Source: Cotesia glomerata (taxonomy: Eukaryota > Arthropoda > Insecta > Hymenoptera > Braconidae). Taken from it: a stretch of DNA of 64,000 nt. Positions 23,932-34,404 of this stretch are shown here, piece after piece. Under the pieces are notes generated by a model, which was given only the letters and a program-made list of their open reading frames with translations, made no database searches and had not been told where the DNA came from. The position numbers and the translations under genes were made by a program. The stretch lies in assembly GCF_020080835.1 (NCBI RefSeq), contig NC_058161.1:15675603-15739602 (forward strand), in the 5' to 3' direction. Position 1 is the first letter of the stretch, and every line of letters starts with the position of its first letter.

Positions 23932-24454
23932 TACATTGACCTTTTTTATATTCTTCGATTTAATTTTTTTATTCAATAAAAATAATATAAATAATTTAAA
24001 ATTATTCAATTGATAAAGTTAATTTTTTATCGATTTTACATAAATTATTTTGGAATTATTATGTATAAATATTGTTATTTAATTATTCGATATTGGTACG
24101 TGTGTACGTGGTGATATTATGTAGCGCCGTTGGAAAATATAATATAATTCTTCAAGCCATCTAAAGTATTTCTACCAGAGCCATACATCAGTATTGCTAC
24201 TGTGGTACGCTTTGTGTTCAAATTTACTTTGTATTCAAATAACAATTATTTTTGGCGCCGGAAAGGTCATATTGAATAATTTATACAGTCTCAAGAACTT
24301 TTCTAATATTTTAAAATTTGAATACCTCAGGTATTATGAGGGTATTTGACGCATGCTCCTTCATATTTCGCGAACTCATGAAGACTTCTATGTAATTACT
24401 TAGAAGCGCCTCTAAGGCCCAATCTTACTGAAGAGCAGATGTCACCACTAATGA

Positions 24455-24547
24455 ACCAATCAAAAAAGAAAGGGGAAGGGGAAGATCGAAGCTTGGAGAG
24501 CAATGATCATATATATATAGGGAGCATCGGCTATTTAAAGTTATTCA
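24455..24547 (+). promoter_or_regulatory. Promoter of zinc-finger gene copy 2
   Basis: CCAAT at 24456-24460 and TATATATATAG near 24511-24520, with the same spacing to the gene as copy 1. The presumed transcribed leader (from about agttattcac to the ATG) is identical in both copies. The promoter proper shows several substitutions. Confidence 0.6.
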
Positions 24548-24607
24548 CAACAAGTGTGCCAAAGTGAACAGATCACAATTTCAAGTCCTACGCACGAAGA
24601 CTTTACC

Positions 24608-24985
24608 ATGAACGCTGACGAGTTCGCGAGGATTTTTGGTCTTCTACCGACACCACCACCACCCGAGGCTGCCGAAATAATAATGGATTTTGAAGAGGAC
24701 TTGCTTAATCAAAGCGACTTCAGAAAAGAAGAAGTTGAAGACGCAAACAATAACTTGATTGAGCAGAACTCGGGAAAATTTCTATTTCGGAAACCAGTGG
24801 TTTACGCCTGTGAATTTGGGTATTGCACCAAGATTTTTTACGACAAAGCTTCATTTCAAAAACACAGGAGGAAACACCTTCAACGTATATTGAAATGCCG
24901 GCTTTGTTTTAGAAGGCCATTCATTCATCGAGTATACTGTACTCATTTGGAGATGAGGAGACGTCTTCGTGTATGGGTCAAATAA
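24608..24985 (+). CDS. Small C2H2 zinc-finger protein, copy 2
   Basis: 125 residues, ATG 24608 in a good context (accATGa), stop TAA 24983-24985, no intron. Domains are as in copy 1: proline-rich 14-19, acidic 22-46, C2H2 finger 68-90 with all zinc ligands and both core aromatic residues, broken second finger 97-113, basic end. Relative to copy 1 it has Q for R at residue 35 and a silent GAA/GAG change at codon 30. This copy has the consensus histone-type stem-loop, so if only one copy is fully active I would expect it to be this one. Gene-to-gene spacing is 4866 bases. Function is unknown; a nuclear role is inferred from the finger. I cannot tie it to a named family. Confidence 0.82.
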   Translation: MNADEFARIFGLLPTPPPPEAAEIIMDFEEDLLNQSDFRKEEVEDANNNLIEQNSGKFLFRKPVVYACEFGYCTKIFYDKASFQKHRRKHLQRILKCRLCFRRPFIHRVYCTHLEMRRRLRVWVK

Positions 24986-25005
24986 ATTGACTCAAAATAC
25001 CAAAT

Positions 25006-25021
25006 GGCCCTTTTCAGGGCC
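25006..25021 (+). terminator. Histone-type mRNA 3' stem-loop, copy 2 (consensus)
   Basis: GGCCCTTTTCAGGGCC begins 21 bases after the stop codon. Stem GGCCCU/AGGGCC, loop UUUC, preceded by CCAAAT and followed by ACCAAA. It fits the SLBP-binding consensus at every stem and loop position. The purine-rich gtaagaaaac at 25039-25048 lies 18 bases past the stem, a plausible U7 snRNA pairing site. No AATAAA is placed between stop and stem-loop apart from aaataaatt overlapping the stop. Confidence 0.85.
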
Positions 25022-25103
25022 ACCAAATATTTTACAACGTAAGAAAACTTTTTAAGGTTAAATTTTTTAAACTTAAAAAATTTCTAAAATAAATTTAAAA
25101 AAT

Positions 25104-26468
25104 TAAAAAAAACCGTTAACCCTAAAACGATCCCTGCAACTTCCCGCTAATTCCATACTTAAGCGCTCAAAATTTTACTTATTATATTTTTGAGCTCTTT
25201 GAGTTCAAAAATATAATTTTCGTGTCATTTTGAGCTCTCCGAGCTTAAAAGTCTAATAGAAGTTTAAGGGGGTATTCTAGTCTAGAAGCATGAATTTCAG
25301 GTAATTTTTTGAAGTGCCGTAACAAAAATACAATCAATACTTTTACCATCCATTTTTATATAAGTTATTTATTAACATTACAAGAATACAGAAAAAAATA
25401 AAAAAAGTTGAAATTTCAAAAAATTTGCAGCTGATGAAGTGAGGGGGGGGGTCTCAAAAAATTGGCACGTGACCATGCCCACAATTCCAACCCTCCTGGC
25501 AATCGGAAATAAATAAATTTAAAAGATTATTAATCAAAAGTAATGTTGCTATAGCATGAACTAGGGAAATATTGAAAAAAAATTTTTTTACAAAATGGCG
25601 ACTGTTTGAAAAAAAAAATATTTTTTGTTTTACTTTTTTTGACTTTTTCGAATTTTTTAAAAATAGTAAAAATTGAAATCAGGGGATGACCGTAGTTCAT
25701 GCCATAGCGACATTACTCTAGATTAATAATCTTTTTTATTTTTTTATATTCGATTGCTAGGAAGGTTAGTATCGTGGGCATGGTCACGTACAAATTTTTT
25801 GAGACCCCTCCTACTGCATCAGCTGCTAATTTTTTGAATTTTCAACTTTTTTTATCTTTTTATTTTTTTCTGTATTCTCGTAATGTTAATAAATAATTTA
25901 TAAAAAAATGGATGGTAAAAATATTGATTGCCTTTTTTTTATGGCACTTCAAAAAATTACCTGAAATTCATGCTTCTAGACTAGAATACCTCCTTAATAA
26001 AACACTATTTTTTGAATTTTCAAACCGCAATAACTTCTGAATGAATAAACCGATTTTCACGCGGTTGACGGCATTCGACGCAGTTTTTTAAACTTCATAA
26101 AGATTCTTTAAGTTTAAATTGATCAAACTAGGAATTTCGAAATAGTTCCGAAAAAACACTTTTTTCGGTTTTCTTTCTACAATGATAACTTAAACGATTT
26201 AACCGATTTCGACCTGGCTGGCGGCGATCGACGTGGTTTCTTTTATGTTAAAAGCTAATTAGTTTTTGAAATCGATCGGTAGAGCCGTTTAAAATTTATT
26301 AAAAAAAAAACCACATTTCAAAAAATTTTTTTTTGTAGTTTTTTTTGAGATTTTTCAAAATCTACCGGACAGAATCGGTTGAAATTGTATTCAAAACCTA
26401 AGTTTAGTCGAACCCTTTCAAATGGCACCAACCACGATCAAATCGGTCAAGCCGTTCAAAAGTTGTGA

Positions 26469-26518
<50 letters not shown>

Positions 26519-26538
26519 ATTGCGGCAACTATTATTAC

Positions 26539-26581
<43 letters not shown>

Positions 26582-26847
26582 TTTATAATTATAATTTCAG
26601 AAAAAAAAAAATTACTCAGAATAAAAATAATTTTCATAAAAAATTTCTTAAACAAAATAAAATTTGTTTCATGCCGTAAGATGGACGGCGGAGTTTATAA
26701 GAAAGTCCTTCTTTACAAGCATGGAATGTGTGTTTTTCATACATGCTTGTAAATTTACGATTCTAGTAAAAAAAAATTTTCTGTTATTTATAATTATAAA
26801 AAAAAAATAATAATTATGATTATAATTATAATAAAAATTATTATTAC

Positions 26848-26907
<60 letters not shown>

Positions 26908-26923
26908 TTTCTTAGCGGGAAGT
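25104..26923 (-). mobile_element. Family A (Helentron-type) element with nested insertion
   Basis: A full-length reverse copy. The 3' end aaccgttaaccct and subterminal ACTTCCCGCTAA are at the left; TTAGCGGGAAGT is at the right (26912-26923). Between them lie GAGCTC palindromes, a block related to gaacggcttgaccgattt, and microsatellites (AC at 26475-26517, AAT at 26538-26581 and 26848-26906). A TTAA element occupies 25268-25993. Frames through the repeats are artefacts. Confidence 0.65.
25268..25993. mobile_element. TTAA-target foldback element (non-autonomous)
   Basis: Inverted arms of about 300 bases begin GGGGGTATTCTAGTCTAGAA and end with the complement (TAGAATACCTCC). TTAA duplications lie at 25264-25267 and 25994-25997. 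The TTAA target fits piggyBac or Kolobok superfamilies. The ends share a GGGG start and AG-AAGCA words with the transposase-bearing element at 30188-31822. No coding frame. Confidence 0.8.
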
Positions 26924-28313
26924 TAAAAAGTAAAAAAGACAAGAAGCATGAATAAAATTTAAATTAAAAAATTAATATTACTGTATTTAAATTAACAAAT
27001 ATTAATGCGGAATCTTTGAAAGTTAAAAACAATTGTTATCAACTTCTACAAATAAAAATTTTAACGAAAGAAAATTCAATTTTTGACAGTTCTCGAAAAT
27101 TTGAAAATTCTTGTACGACCCCTAAAAATTTTTTATAGAAAAGACGAAAAATTAGAATTTAGTTTTTTAGTTCCAATTTACTGCAGAAAGATAATTATTT
27201 TTTAAAAATATTAATTTCAAAAACTAATTAATTACTTACTTACTAAAATATCAATCAATTTTTAGTTAAAAAAAGTTCCTATTAATGCTGTTAAACTGAA
27301 TTTCAACATGCTGATTCAGAGAAAAGTTTCGAAATACCCACACACGGATTTCAATATACTTGCAGTTAAAAATACTCGTATTAACTCAATAGGACTTTAG
27401 AACATTGATGTTTGATAAAACGTCGACCCTCGAATATCAAGTTGGGTTACAACTTTATAATATTTTTATTTTTTGTTATTCTAGCAAAAAAATATATGAA
27501 GTGTCATCTATTCCTATAAACATGAACGTTTATTTAAAAATATTCGGAAGTTTAATTTTTTAATTTATCATAAATAGCGAAAAAAAAAATTTGGCCTCGT
27601 TTTGACCCTACGTCTAACATCTCCTTTTCCTTTAGGTCTCATACTTTTAAGCGAATAGTGTTTTCAAAAGTAACTTAATAAAGAACATTTCGTGGCTATA
27701 CTTTCTGGAACTTCTGCCATGAAAACAGTTCCAGCTAAATTTAAAAGTAATCCGCCTTTAAAAAATAAACCGGTAAAAAATTGTTATCTAAACAAATAAC
27801 TAAAAAAGAGATAGAAAATGAATAGATTATGTTAAAATATTAAATGTTACGACCTAGTTTTAAAATCTCCGGTTACCATGCTCCGTCTTAAACTACAAGA
27901 GGTATAAATTGAATTTAGCGATGGTCCGATACTATTCAAGTATTCTATTTCAGCTAAGAGTTCATACCGTAGTTATAATTGTGATCTGAATTAACAATTA
28001 AGTATGTTAAGTAGATCAATTTCGAATTATTATTACATAGGTTGGATTATGCATTAGTAGTCGTCAAAATAGCATCAATATGTTGAAAAAAAATTTTTTT
28101 TCCATCCAGAATACAAAATATTTTTATCCAAGTTTTTTTATATTCAATATACGTTTCTTAATATAAAAAAAAAAAACTGGTATTTTTCGCCTGAGAATAC
28201 CATAGTTTTTCCTGGAGCTAAAACTTTATGCTGCGTTACCATAGCAACCGCAGTAGTGGCGCCACCAATTCTCCGATTTCCCTCCAATTTCACAGTCCTG
28301 GCGTGTTTATTTA
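26924..28313. other. AT-rich stretch without a recognisable gene
   Basis: No frame over 60 codons and no clear repeat ends. 28190-28313 is GC-richer (gttaccatagcaaccgcag, a motif also near 48.1 kb), so it may be repeat-derived. Confidence 0.4.
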
Positions 28314-28545
28314 CATCATTGAAAAGTCGTACTAATTTATTATTTATTAAACAATTACCTAGCTGTTTTACAAATGATATTAAAATTTGGATGGATCTTG
28401 GGTACGAAGAAAGTAGCTCGAATGGGATTTAATATCTCTGCAAAATATCTTCGAAGGTAATTGTTTTTTTTTAATTTATTTTTTTAAGAGTTGTTCATTA
28501 TAAAAATTTGATTTAATAAAATAAAAATAGAAATCAAACCGTTGA
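28314..28545 (+). repeat. Dispersed repeat, partner at 20743-20971
   Basis: About 230 bases nearly identical to the segment right after the end of duplication copy 1 (acatcattgaaaagtcgtac through aaatcaaaccgttg). It may mark the donor of the sequence joined at that breakpoint. Confidence 0.6.
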
Positions 28546-29032
28546 AAGTAATTAAAAATTCAATTTTTCAATAATTCAATTAATAATTAATTTAATTTTC
28601 TTAGATTGAATTATTATAATTAATTAAATTTTCTTAAATTTAATTATTATAATTTATTTATTTTTTTTTTAATTTAACTATAATTAATAAATTTATAATA
28701 ATTAATTATTATAAGGCCATATTTTTATTTTGGTATTTTGCTGAGGAAGAAACCGAGTTTTTTAAAAATCGCTATACTTTGTAGTGTAGGAAAAAAACTT
28801 TGGTATTCTTCACACAGGTATACACCAGTTTCTTTACTGGAGGGAAAAATTTCTTAGGTGGAAAAAACTTTTTTTTTTTAGTGTATACCACAGTGCTTCG
28901 CGCTGAATATATGCAATTGTTTGTTTTACCAATTGCATACCTCAAACGCTCAGCGCTTTGTAGTGCACTATTCTCGACTAAAAATAAAAAATTGATGATT
29001 TTTATCTTTTAAATCGTGTTTAAATTCATTTT

Positions 29033-29558
29033 ATACGCTGATAGAAGATTTAGTTAATATTTAATAAGCTTTATTAACTGTTGATAAGTCATTTTAAAAC
29101 GTTAGATATCTGACTTAATATTTAATAAAAAGTGGGTATAAAAATTCCTCTTGAAAGCTTTTTATAACCTCTTAACTTGAATAGATAATATAATTCCATT
29201 AGATCAGTCAGATTAATAGTTTTTTTTTTTTTTAAATAAAATAAATAATAAAACAATATTTTTTAAACATTAAAGAATTTTTTTCCGCTGTGAAAATAAT
29301 TAGTGTATCGTATCCATATTATAGAAAAATATGGTATTTTTTTTGTAAACGGTCTTCAGATCGCTCGGTAAATAACACATTTACCGAAAAAAAAAACAAA
29401 TTTTTAACTATTTGTTAATTATTAATGAATATTGATTAACTGTTAAAAAATTTTTTTCTTCCAAAAAATTATTTGTTAAAACTAAAAAAACATTAGTCGT
29501 ATTAAATAAATAAATTTTTTTTCAAATTAAAAATGGATAAATTCTTCTGTCAGTGTAC
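29033..29558. mobile_element. Possible diverged family D element
   Basis: Begins cgctgatagaagattta and ends inverted aaattcttctgtcagtg, beside TA. Compare CACTGATAGAAGGATTT at 45092. The interior is A/T with few landmarks. Confidence 0.4.
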
Positions 29559-30187
29559 TGGTAAATTGTGAAAAAAAGTAAACTAAAACAAAGAAGAAAT
29601 GTTAATGAAGAAAGGTTCTTACTACGTTCGCTTCGTATCATTGATGCACTGAACTGATTAAAAAATAACGTCTTAATTGTTGTTAGTTTAATTATAATTA
29701 ATTATTTTCGACATATATTTCCATCACAATTTCTACCCAGCAAGCTCCATATGTAATATTTCTTTTCTAAGTACAGAATTTCATTGCTAGTGAGTAACTC
29801 GGTTATTTGATCTTCAATAATTTTAAGGGAAGGTAGCAGTCGTAAAAGGACACTAGAAGCGGGTTTATTTAAAGTTAACATTTGGAAGTACAAAAGAGTA
29901 TGCAGTACATTGAATATTCTGAATTTTTCATTTTTTTTAAGGTTCATTCTGATGTTTAACTTTTAAAATAAATTTTTTTTTTACATTTTTCGAAAATACA
30001 TATATCTCAAAGTATTATGTTTAAATTTCTAAGTGATCGGACCACTGTAACTATATTTTTAAGCGATGTTTATATTTATGTAAATAAAAAAGCTCAAGTA
30101 GAAGAAAATCAAATTTTTTAAAAAACTGAAGGATTTCGTATGGTGCTGGTGTCGCTGATTGACTTTAGATTAGATTTTTTTTTTTAA

Positions 30188-31822
30188 GGGGTTAGGGGTA
30201 GTCAGAAGCACGAAAAAATGAGAATTTTCAGTATTTTTTTTTTGCTATTAAATCATGTTATTTTACAAAAGTAGTAATATGGCATTATTATACAATGTTT
30301 TGACTTGAAGTCACGAAAATTAAAAAAAAAAAAAATTTAATTTCCAAAATTATAGCTGTCTGTGTTGACCCAGTTCCAAAAAAAGGTCCTTGCGGTGACA
30401 ATCATAAGTCCTTGGAGATTCATCTAAAATCAATCGGATGAAAAAAATTAGTTTTATAAATAGATAATCCTGGGCCTGATCGAAGGATTTTTTTTTTCAA
30501 AAATTAACAAAATGGCGGCCTCAGGAAATTTTTGTCTAGATTTTTGGGAAAAAATCAACAGTTAATTGGTCTTAAAAAATCGAAATTTTTGAAAAAAAAA
30601 AAAAATCCTTCGATCAGGCCCGAGTTTATTATGTATTCTAAAAGCTGTATAAATTTTATTAAAATCTACTGAGCGGTTTTCGAGTTACAGTTGTCACCAG
30701 TTCAAAAAACATAGTTTTGAGAAAAACGCGTTTGAAGTTTCACACTAGATTCACGTACAGAAATACGAATTATTAAATTACTTACATCGAGTCATCTATT
30801 CCTGGGCCATATAATAGTTCTTCAGCCATTGTGGAAGTTTCCAAAACATCAATTTGCTGTTGCCTACGAAGCATTCTGCCTTCCCGAGTGTTGTCGTTGG
30901 CGCGCTGATCTGCCACTTTCACACGTGCAGCATCCAATTTTTCAGCATACCGATGGGAATTAGACCCACAATTAAGTCCTAGGGTATCCATAATCATTAA
31001 TAATGAAGTTGTACCTTCATTAAATATACAAGTAGCTATGTATGCAGCAATTTGTACGATAGTAGAACTAGTATTCACGGTTTTTGGGCATATTTTCCAC
31101 ACTAGTTGGTTGAAGCTCTCATTATTATTCTGATTGAATCCACCTACACATCTTGAAAGTAAATTATCATTACTGAGATCGTCGTAAATCGGTTTAATAG
31201 CTTTTAAAACATCAGGAGGTAAGGGATAATAATCTTGAGTATAAGTATCAAGCTCTCCACTTGCTTCAGCGCGCTGGTAAGAGCACCAAGAATCTTCGCC
31301 TTTGGGACACATATCATGATTCGGATTTTCATCAGTCGAACCGTAGTGGTAAAAAGTTGCCATAATAGCAAATTTCATATCTTCAATAGAATCGCAATGA
31401 CGACGTATTGATAAACCATAGTACACAGTTAATTCGTTTATTACTTTTCCTGTAGGCCTACCTCTACCACCAAGACCTTTTTGTTTAGTTTTCAGAGTGC
31501 GCAGTCGAGTCCCCATCCGCTTCTGAACATGGCCTATACATTCCTTTTTATTTATGGTTGTATTTTTGTAAGGATCTGCTTTTATAATTCCAGAATAGGA
31601 TGACAATAGAACCCTAAAAGGGGGTTTCTTGAAGCTGCTGCTAGCTATCTGCTCCCGAGCGCTTTGAAGTGCCCGAGCTCTTTTTGTTAATTATCGAATA
31701 ACTCAAAAACTAATTATCGGATCGACTTGAAATTTTCAGAGAATATTTTTAAGATATTACACATAACGAAAATGCAAAAAAAAATAATTGATTTTTTAAA
31801 AACTCTGACTACCCCTAACTCC
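30188..31822 (-). mobile_element. TTAA-flanked DNA transposon with truncated transposase
   Basis: Termini GGGGTTAGGGGTAGTCAGA (left) and TCTGACTACCCCTAACTCC (right) are inverted and flanked by TTAA at 30184-30187 and 31823-31826, 1635 bases in all. The inside carries one transposase frame on the minus strand. TTAA duplications and a G-rich start point to the Kolobok or piggyBac superfamilies. Nearly all of the transposase N-terminus is missing, so this is an internally deleted copy. Confidence 0.8.
30782..31606 (-). pseudogene. Transposase C-terminal part (Mutator-like transposase domain type)
   Basis: 274 open codons, the longest frame in the window. The first codon of the listed frame is TTG and no ATG precedes it in frame; the open frame runs on to about 31688, where it meets a stop. 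The motifs IGHVQKRMGTRLR, GLGGRGRPTGKVI, HDMCPKGEDSWCSYQRA, LSRCVGGFNQNNNESFNQLV and a closing basic region match, from memory, proteins usually annotated as Mutator-like transposases in insects and cnidarians. Those are several hundred residues long, so the N-terminal half is gone. The TTAA flanks do not suit a true Mutator element (9-base target). The frame ends at ATG-TAA, but the same bases form a perfect splice donor (GAT/GTAAGTAA), so the original gene may have had an intron here. Confidence 0.75.
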
Positions 31823-32119
31823 TTAATAATTTTAATTAAATTAAAAAAACTTCAAAGCAGAATGATCTCTTAGGTTATAAAAATTCTTACTTTCATCGAA
31901 TATTTTATACAACAGTTACTCATCAAACTTTGACTTTTTTTTAAGTAACCGTTGCCAGAAAACAAATAAGTTCAGATTATTGTTAAGACTGTTCACAAAT
32001 TACGTAAGTACTTATATTAGGAGAGAGAAGAGTTAGACTGAATCTCTATGAATGCTCTTTGAGAAGAGGGAGCTTATGAGCAAATTTTACGTAAGCAGAA
32101 CATTAGAATGCTCTCTGTA

Positions 32120-32886
32120 AGGTAAAAGCCCCTATTATTGATAGGGCCTCTACTATTGACACCCTATTTAATATTATTATTTCATTATTAAAATCTGTTA
32201 ATAATCACAATTGTTGATATTTCATGATAATTTTACATATTTTTTAAATTAAAAAATAGTAAAATTTAATTCCAAGGTACACTGATAGAAGGATTTGTTT
32301 ATATTTAATAATTTTAAAATAGCGCATGTCAATGATGGGGACACAAAAATTAACTTGCGTCAACTGACAACATAGGCCATAGTGGTAACCAAACGCCCTC
32401 AACATACATATCAACATATTAATGTTTACATACTGTCATGTGATTTTATAAGAATCAAAGTATTGGAGACTAGAAAAAATTGCTAAAAAAACCTGGTAAA
32501 AATATAGAAAAGCTCGGATTTAAACTAATTTCAAAATAATAAAAATTATTGATAGTTTTACATTAAGTTAGTAAAAATGATTATGTTGAATACCAATTTA
32601 ACTGTAATAAAAGACTTGTCGATAATGTGGTCAATGGCATGTCAATAATCGGCTCCTTGAATTTTTTGCGCTGTCAATAATACATACATTCGACCTGTTG
32701 GTTTTAAGTTGATATAATAATGATTAAATTTATTACTATTTAAGTTAGTTGATTAAATTATATAAGTAAAAACAGTGATTAAGGTATCCTATAAAAAAAA
32801 AGTTGACAATATTGATTTGAAACACGATAAAAAAATTAATATATTCATGATCACTCTCATTGTATCAATAATGGGGGCTTTTACCT
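32120..32886. mobile_element. Family C element, short copy
   Basis: AGGTAAAAGCCCCTATTATT at the left, inverted AATGGGGGCTTTTACCT at the right, TA on both sides. It lacks the middle of the 55.5 kb copy. At the deletion it carries cactgatagaaggatttg, an end of family D, so part of a D element is embedded. Confidence 0.7.
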
Positions 32887-33724
32887 TAGTTAGTAATTCC
32901 AATCTAATTGCTTGCCTAATTTTGTATTAATAAATTGTTTAATAAAAAATTTATTTTAAATTACAATTTTCAAATTAATTACTTCTTGCCATACTAAGTA
33001 TTCTTAATAACCAGGATTTATCTTTTAATTAAAATTAATGACAATAAATCGGATATAAGTCAAGTAAATATTTAAACAATAGTATTTATTTGCATAAATA
33101 GCCCGTAATAAAATATGCAGTGAACAAGACTCTCCGATTTAACGATTATCTCTTCGAAGTTAAGTTTCCCGAATCAATAATGTAATTTTTCGATGTTCAA
33201 CAGTACACAGAGATGTAAAGATAAGAAAGGTCCATCTGGGTCACATAAATAATATAAGAATCTAAAAAAAAAGGTTAAGAGCCTTTGATACTTTTAAGTT
33301 TATTGATTTTTGATATTATTGAATAATAGTAAAAAGTTAAATAAAATATTAGTTAATCCAACTGTTTCTGCCTTTGATACTCATTTATTACAATAATAAT
33401 AAGCGAAATAAATAAAAGACAGAATACAAAGAGTTTATATAGAGAATATGACAAAAAACTAAAATTTAATATCTTCAACTAAATGTAGTAATAACGATCA
33501 TAAATAATAAATAAATTTCTAGTAACTAATCTCCATAAAAATTATCCATCTAAGTTTTATTGAAATTTTAACTGTTCATATTTGAATCCTTAATTTCATT
33601 TAAAAATTTTCCCGCAAACAGTATTTTTGTCAAGCAGCTGATAGCGTTCTGAGCGGTGAATTAAAGAAAGAACTAATATAACAGCTAACCAGCTGATTAT
33701 ACGACAAAGTATACAATCAGCCGT

Positions 33725-34081
33725 ACACGGAGAAAATAAAACAACAAGAAAAATGTTTATAAACAGAAGAACGTGCTGTATGAGACACGTTAGTGTCAAC
33801 GCGCAATACAGTAATGTGCAGACAGTAGCCAGTACCCTTATTAAAAAAAAAAAAAGATTTAAAACGATTCGAAATGGCTCAAAGCGATCAAAAACGATTT
33901 AACTTGACAAATATATCGATATCCATTTTGCATGGGTTGAATTGTTTTAAATCTTTTTTTTTAATAAGGGTAGTTTTTATACAGCGCTCTCTACTATCCA
34001 AAGGATTTTAACCTCATTTTCTTATAAAACACTACTGAGGACTGTACAAAATAGAAACCAGTGCCGTTTTTTTTTCTCCGT
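33725..34081. mobile_element. Family B-like element (CACGGAGAAAA ends)
   Basis: Begins CACGGAGAAAATAAAAC and ends TTTTTTTTTCTCCGTG beside TA. It holds an inner palindrome (gtacccttatt...aaaaagatttaaaacgatt and its complement). The 67-codon minus frame 33596-33799 starts with TTG and overlaps the end; I do not call it. Confidence 0.6.
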
Positions 34082-34404
34082 GTACTCAATCCAATTTAAA
34101 AGAAAAAAAAAATTAATAATCAAAATAAATTAATTACTATTGAACAAAACAGTTTTGAGATGAGTTTTGCAATACAGTTTGTTGCAGAAATTTGATAAAA
34201 AATTATAAGATTAAATTTTTAAAGTTCTATTTTAAACACGTTAAAATTTTTCTACTCAAAAAAAAATAAAAATCTGACATATTACCTCACTCTTCTCTTA
34301 TGCTGTCTATACAAAAAGAAATATTTTCGATGCTAATTATCTTATGCTCAATGAAATGCATCAATTTTTAATTTTAACAACGTATGTATGATTCATCTAA
34401 CTAC

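Larger units (their letters stand above)
22929..25612 (+). repeat. Tandem duplication unit, copy 2 (contains zinc-finger gene)
   Basis: Second copy of 17681-20742, lacking about 380 bases near its left side. The deletion joins actcagtcta to cagaatatgc. The B-type element, the gene, the family A end and the TTAA insertion are in the same places as in copy 1, so those insertions came before the duplication. Confidence 0.85.

Noticed and set aside
17681..25612. Integrated polydnavirus (bracovirus) segment
   Set aside because: The two-copy small gene prompted the idea, but I recognise no bracovirus gene family or segment-end motif, and the rest is ordinary transposon sequence.
26404..26752. His-Thr / Asn / Ile repeat frames
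   Set aside because: Translation of AC and AAT microsatellites inside a family A element.
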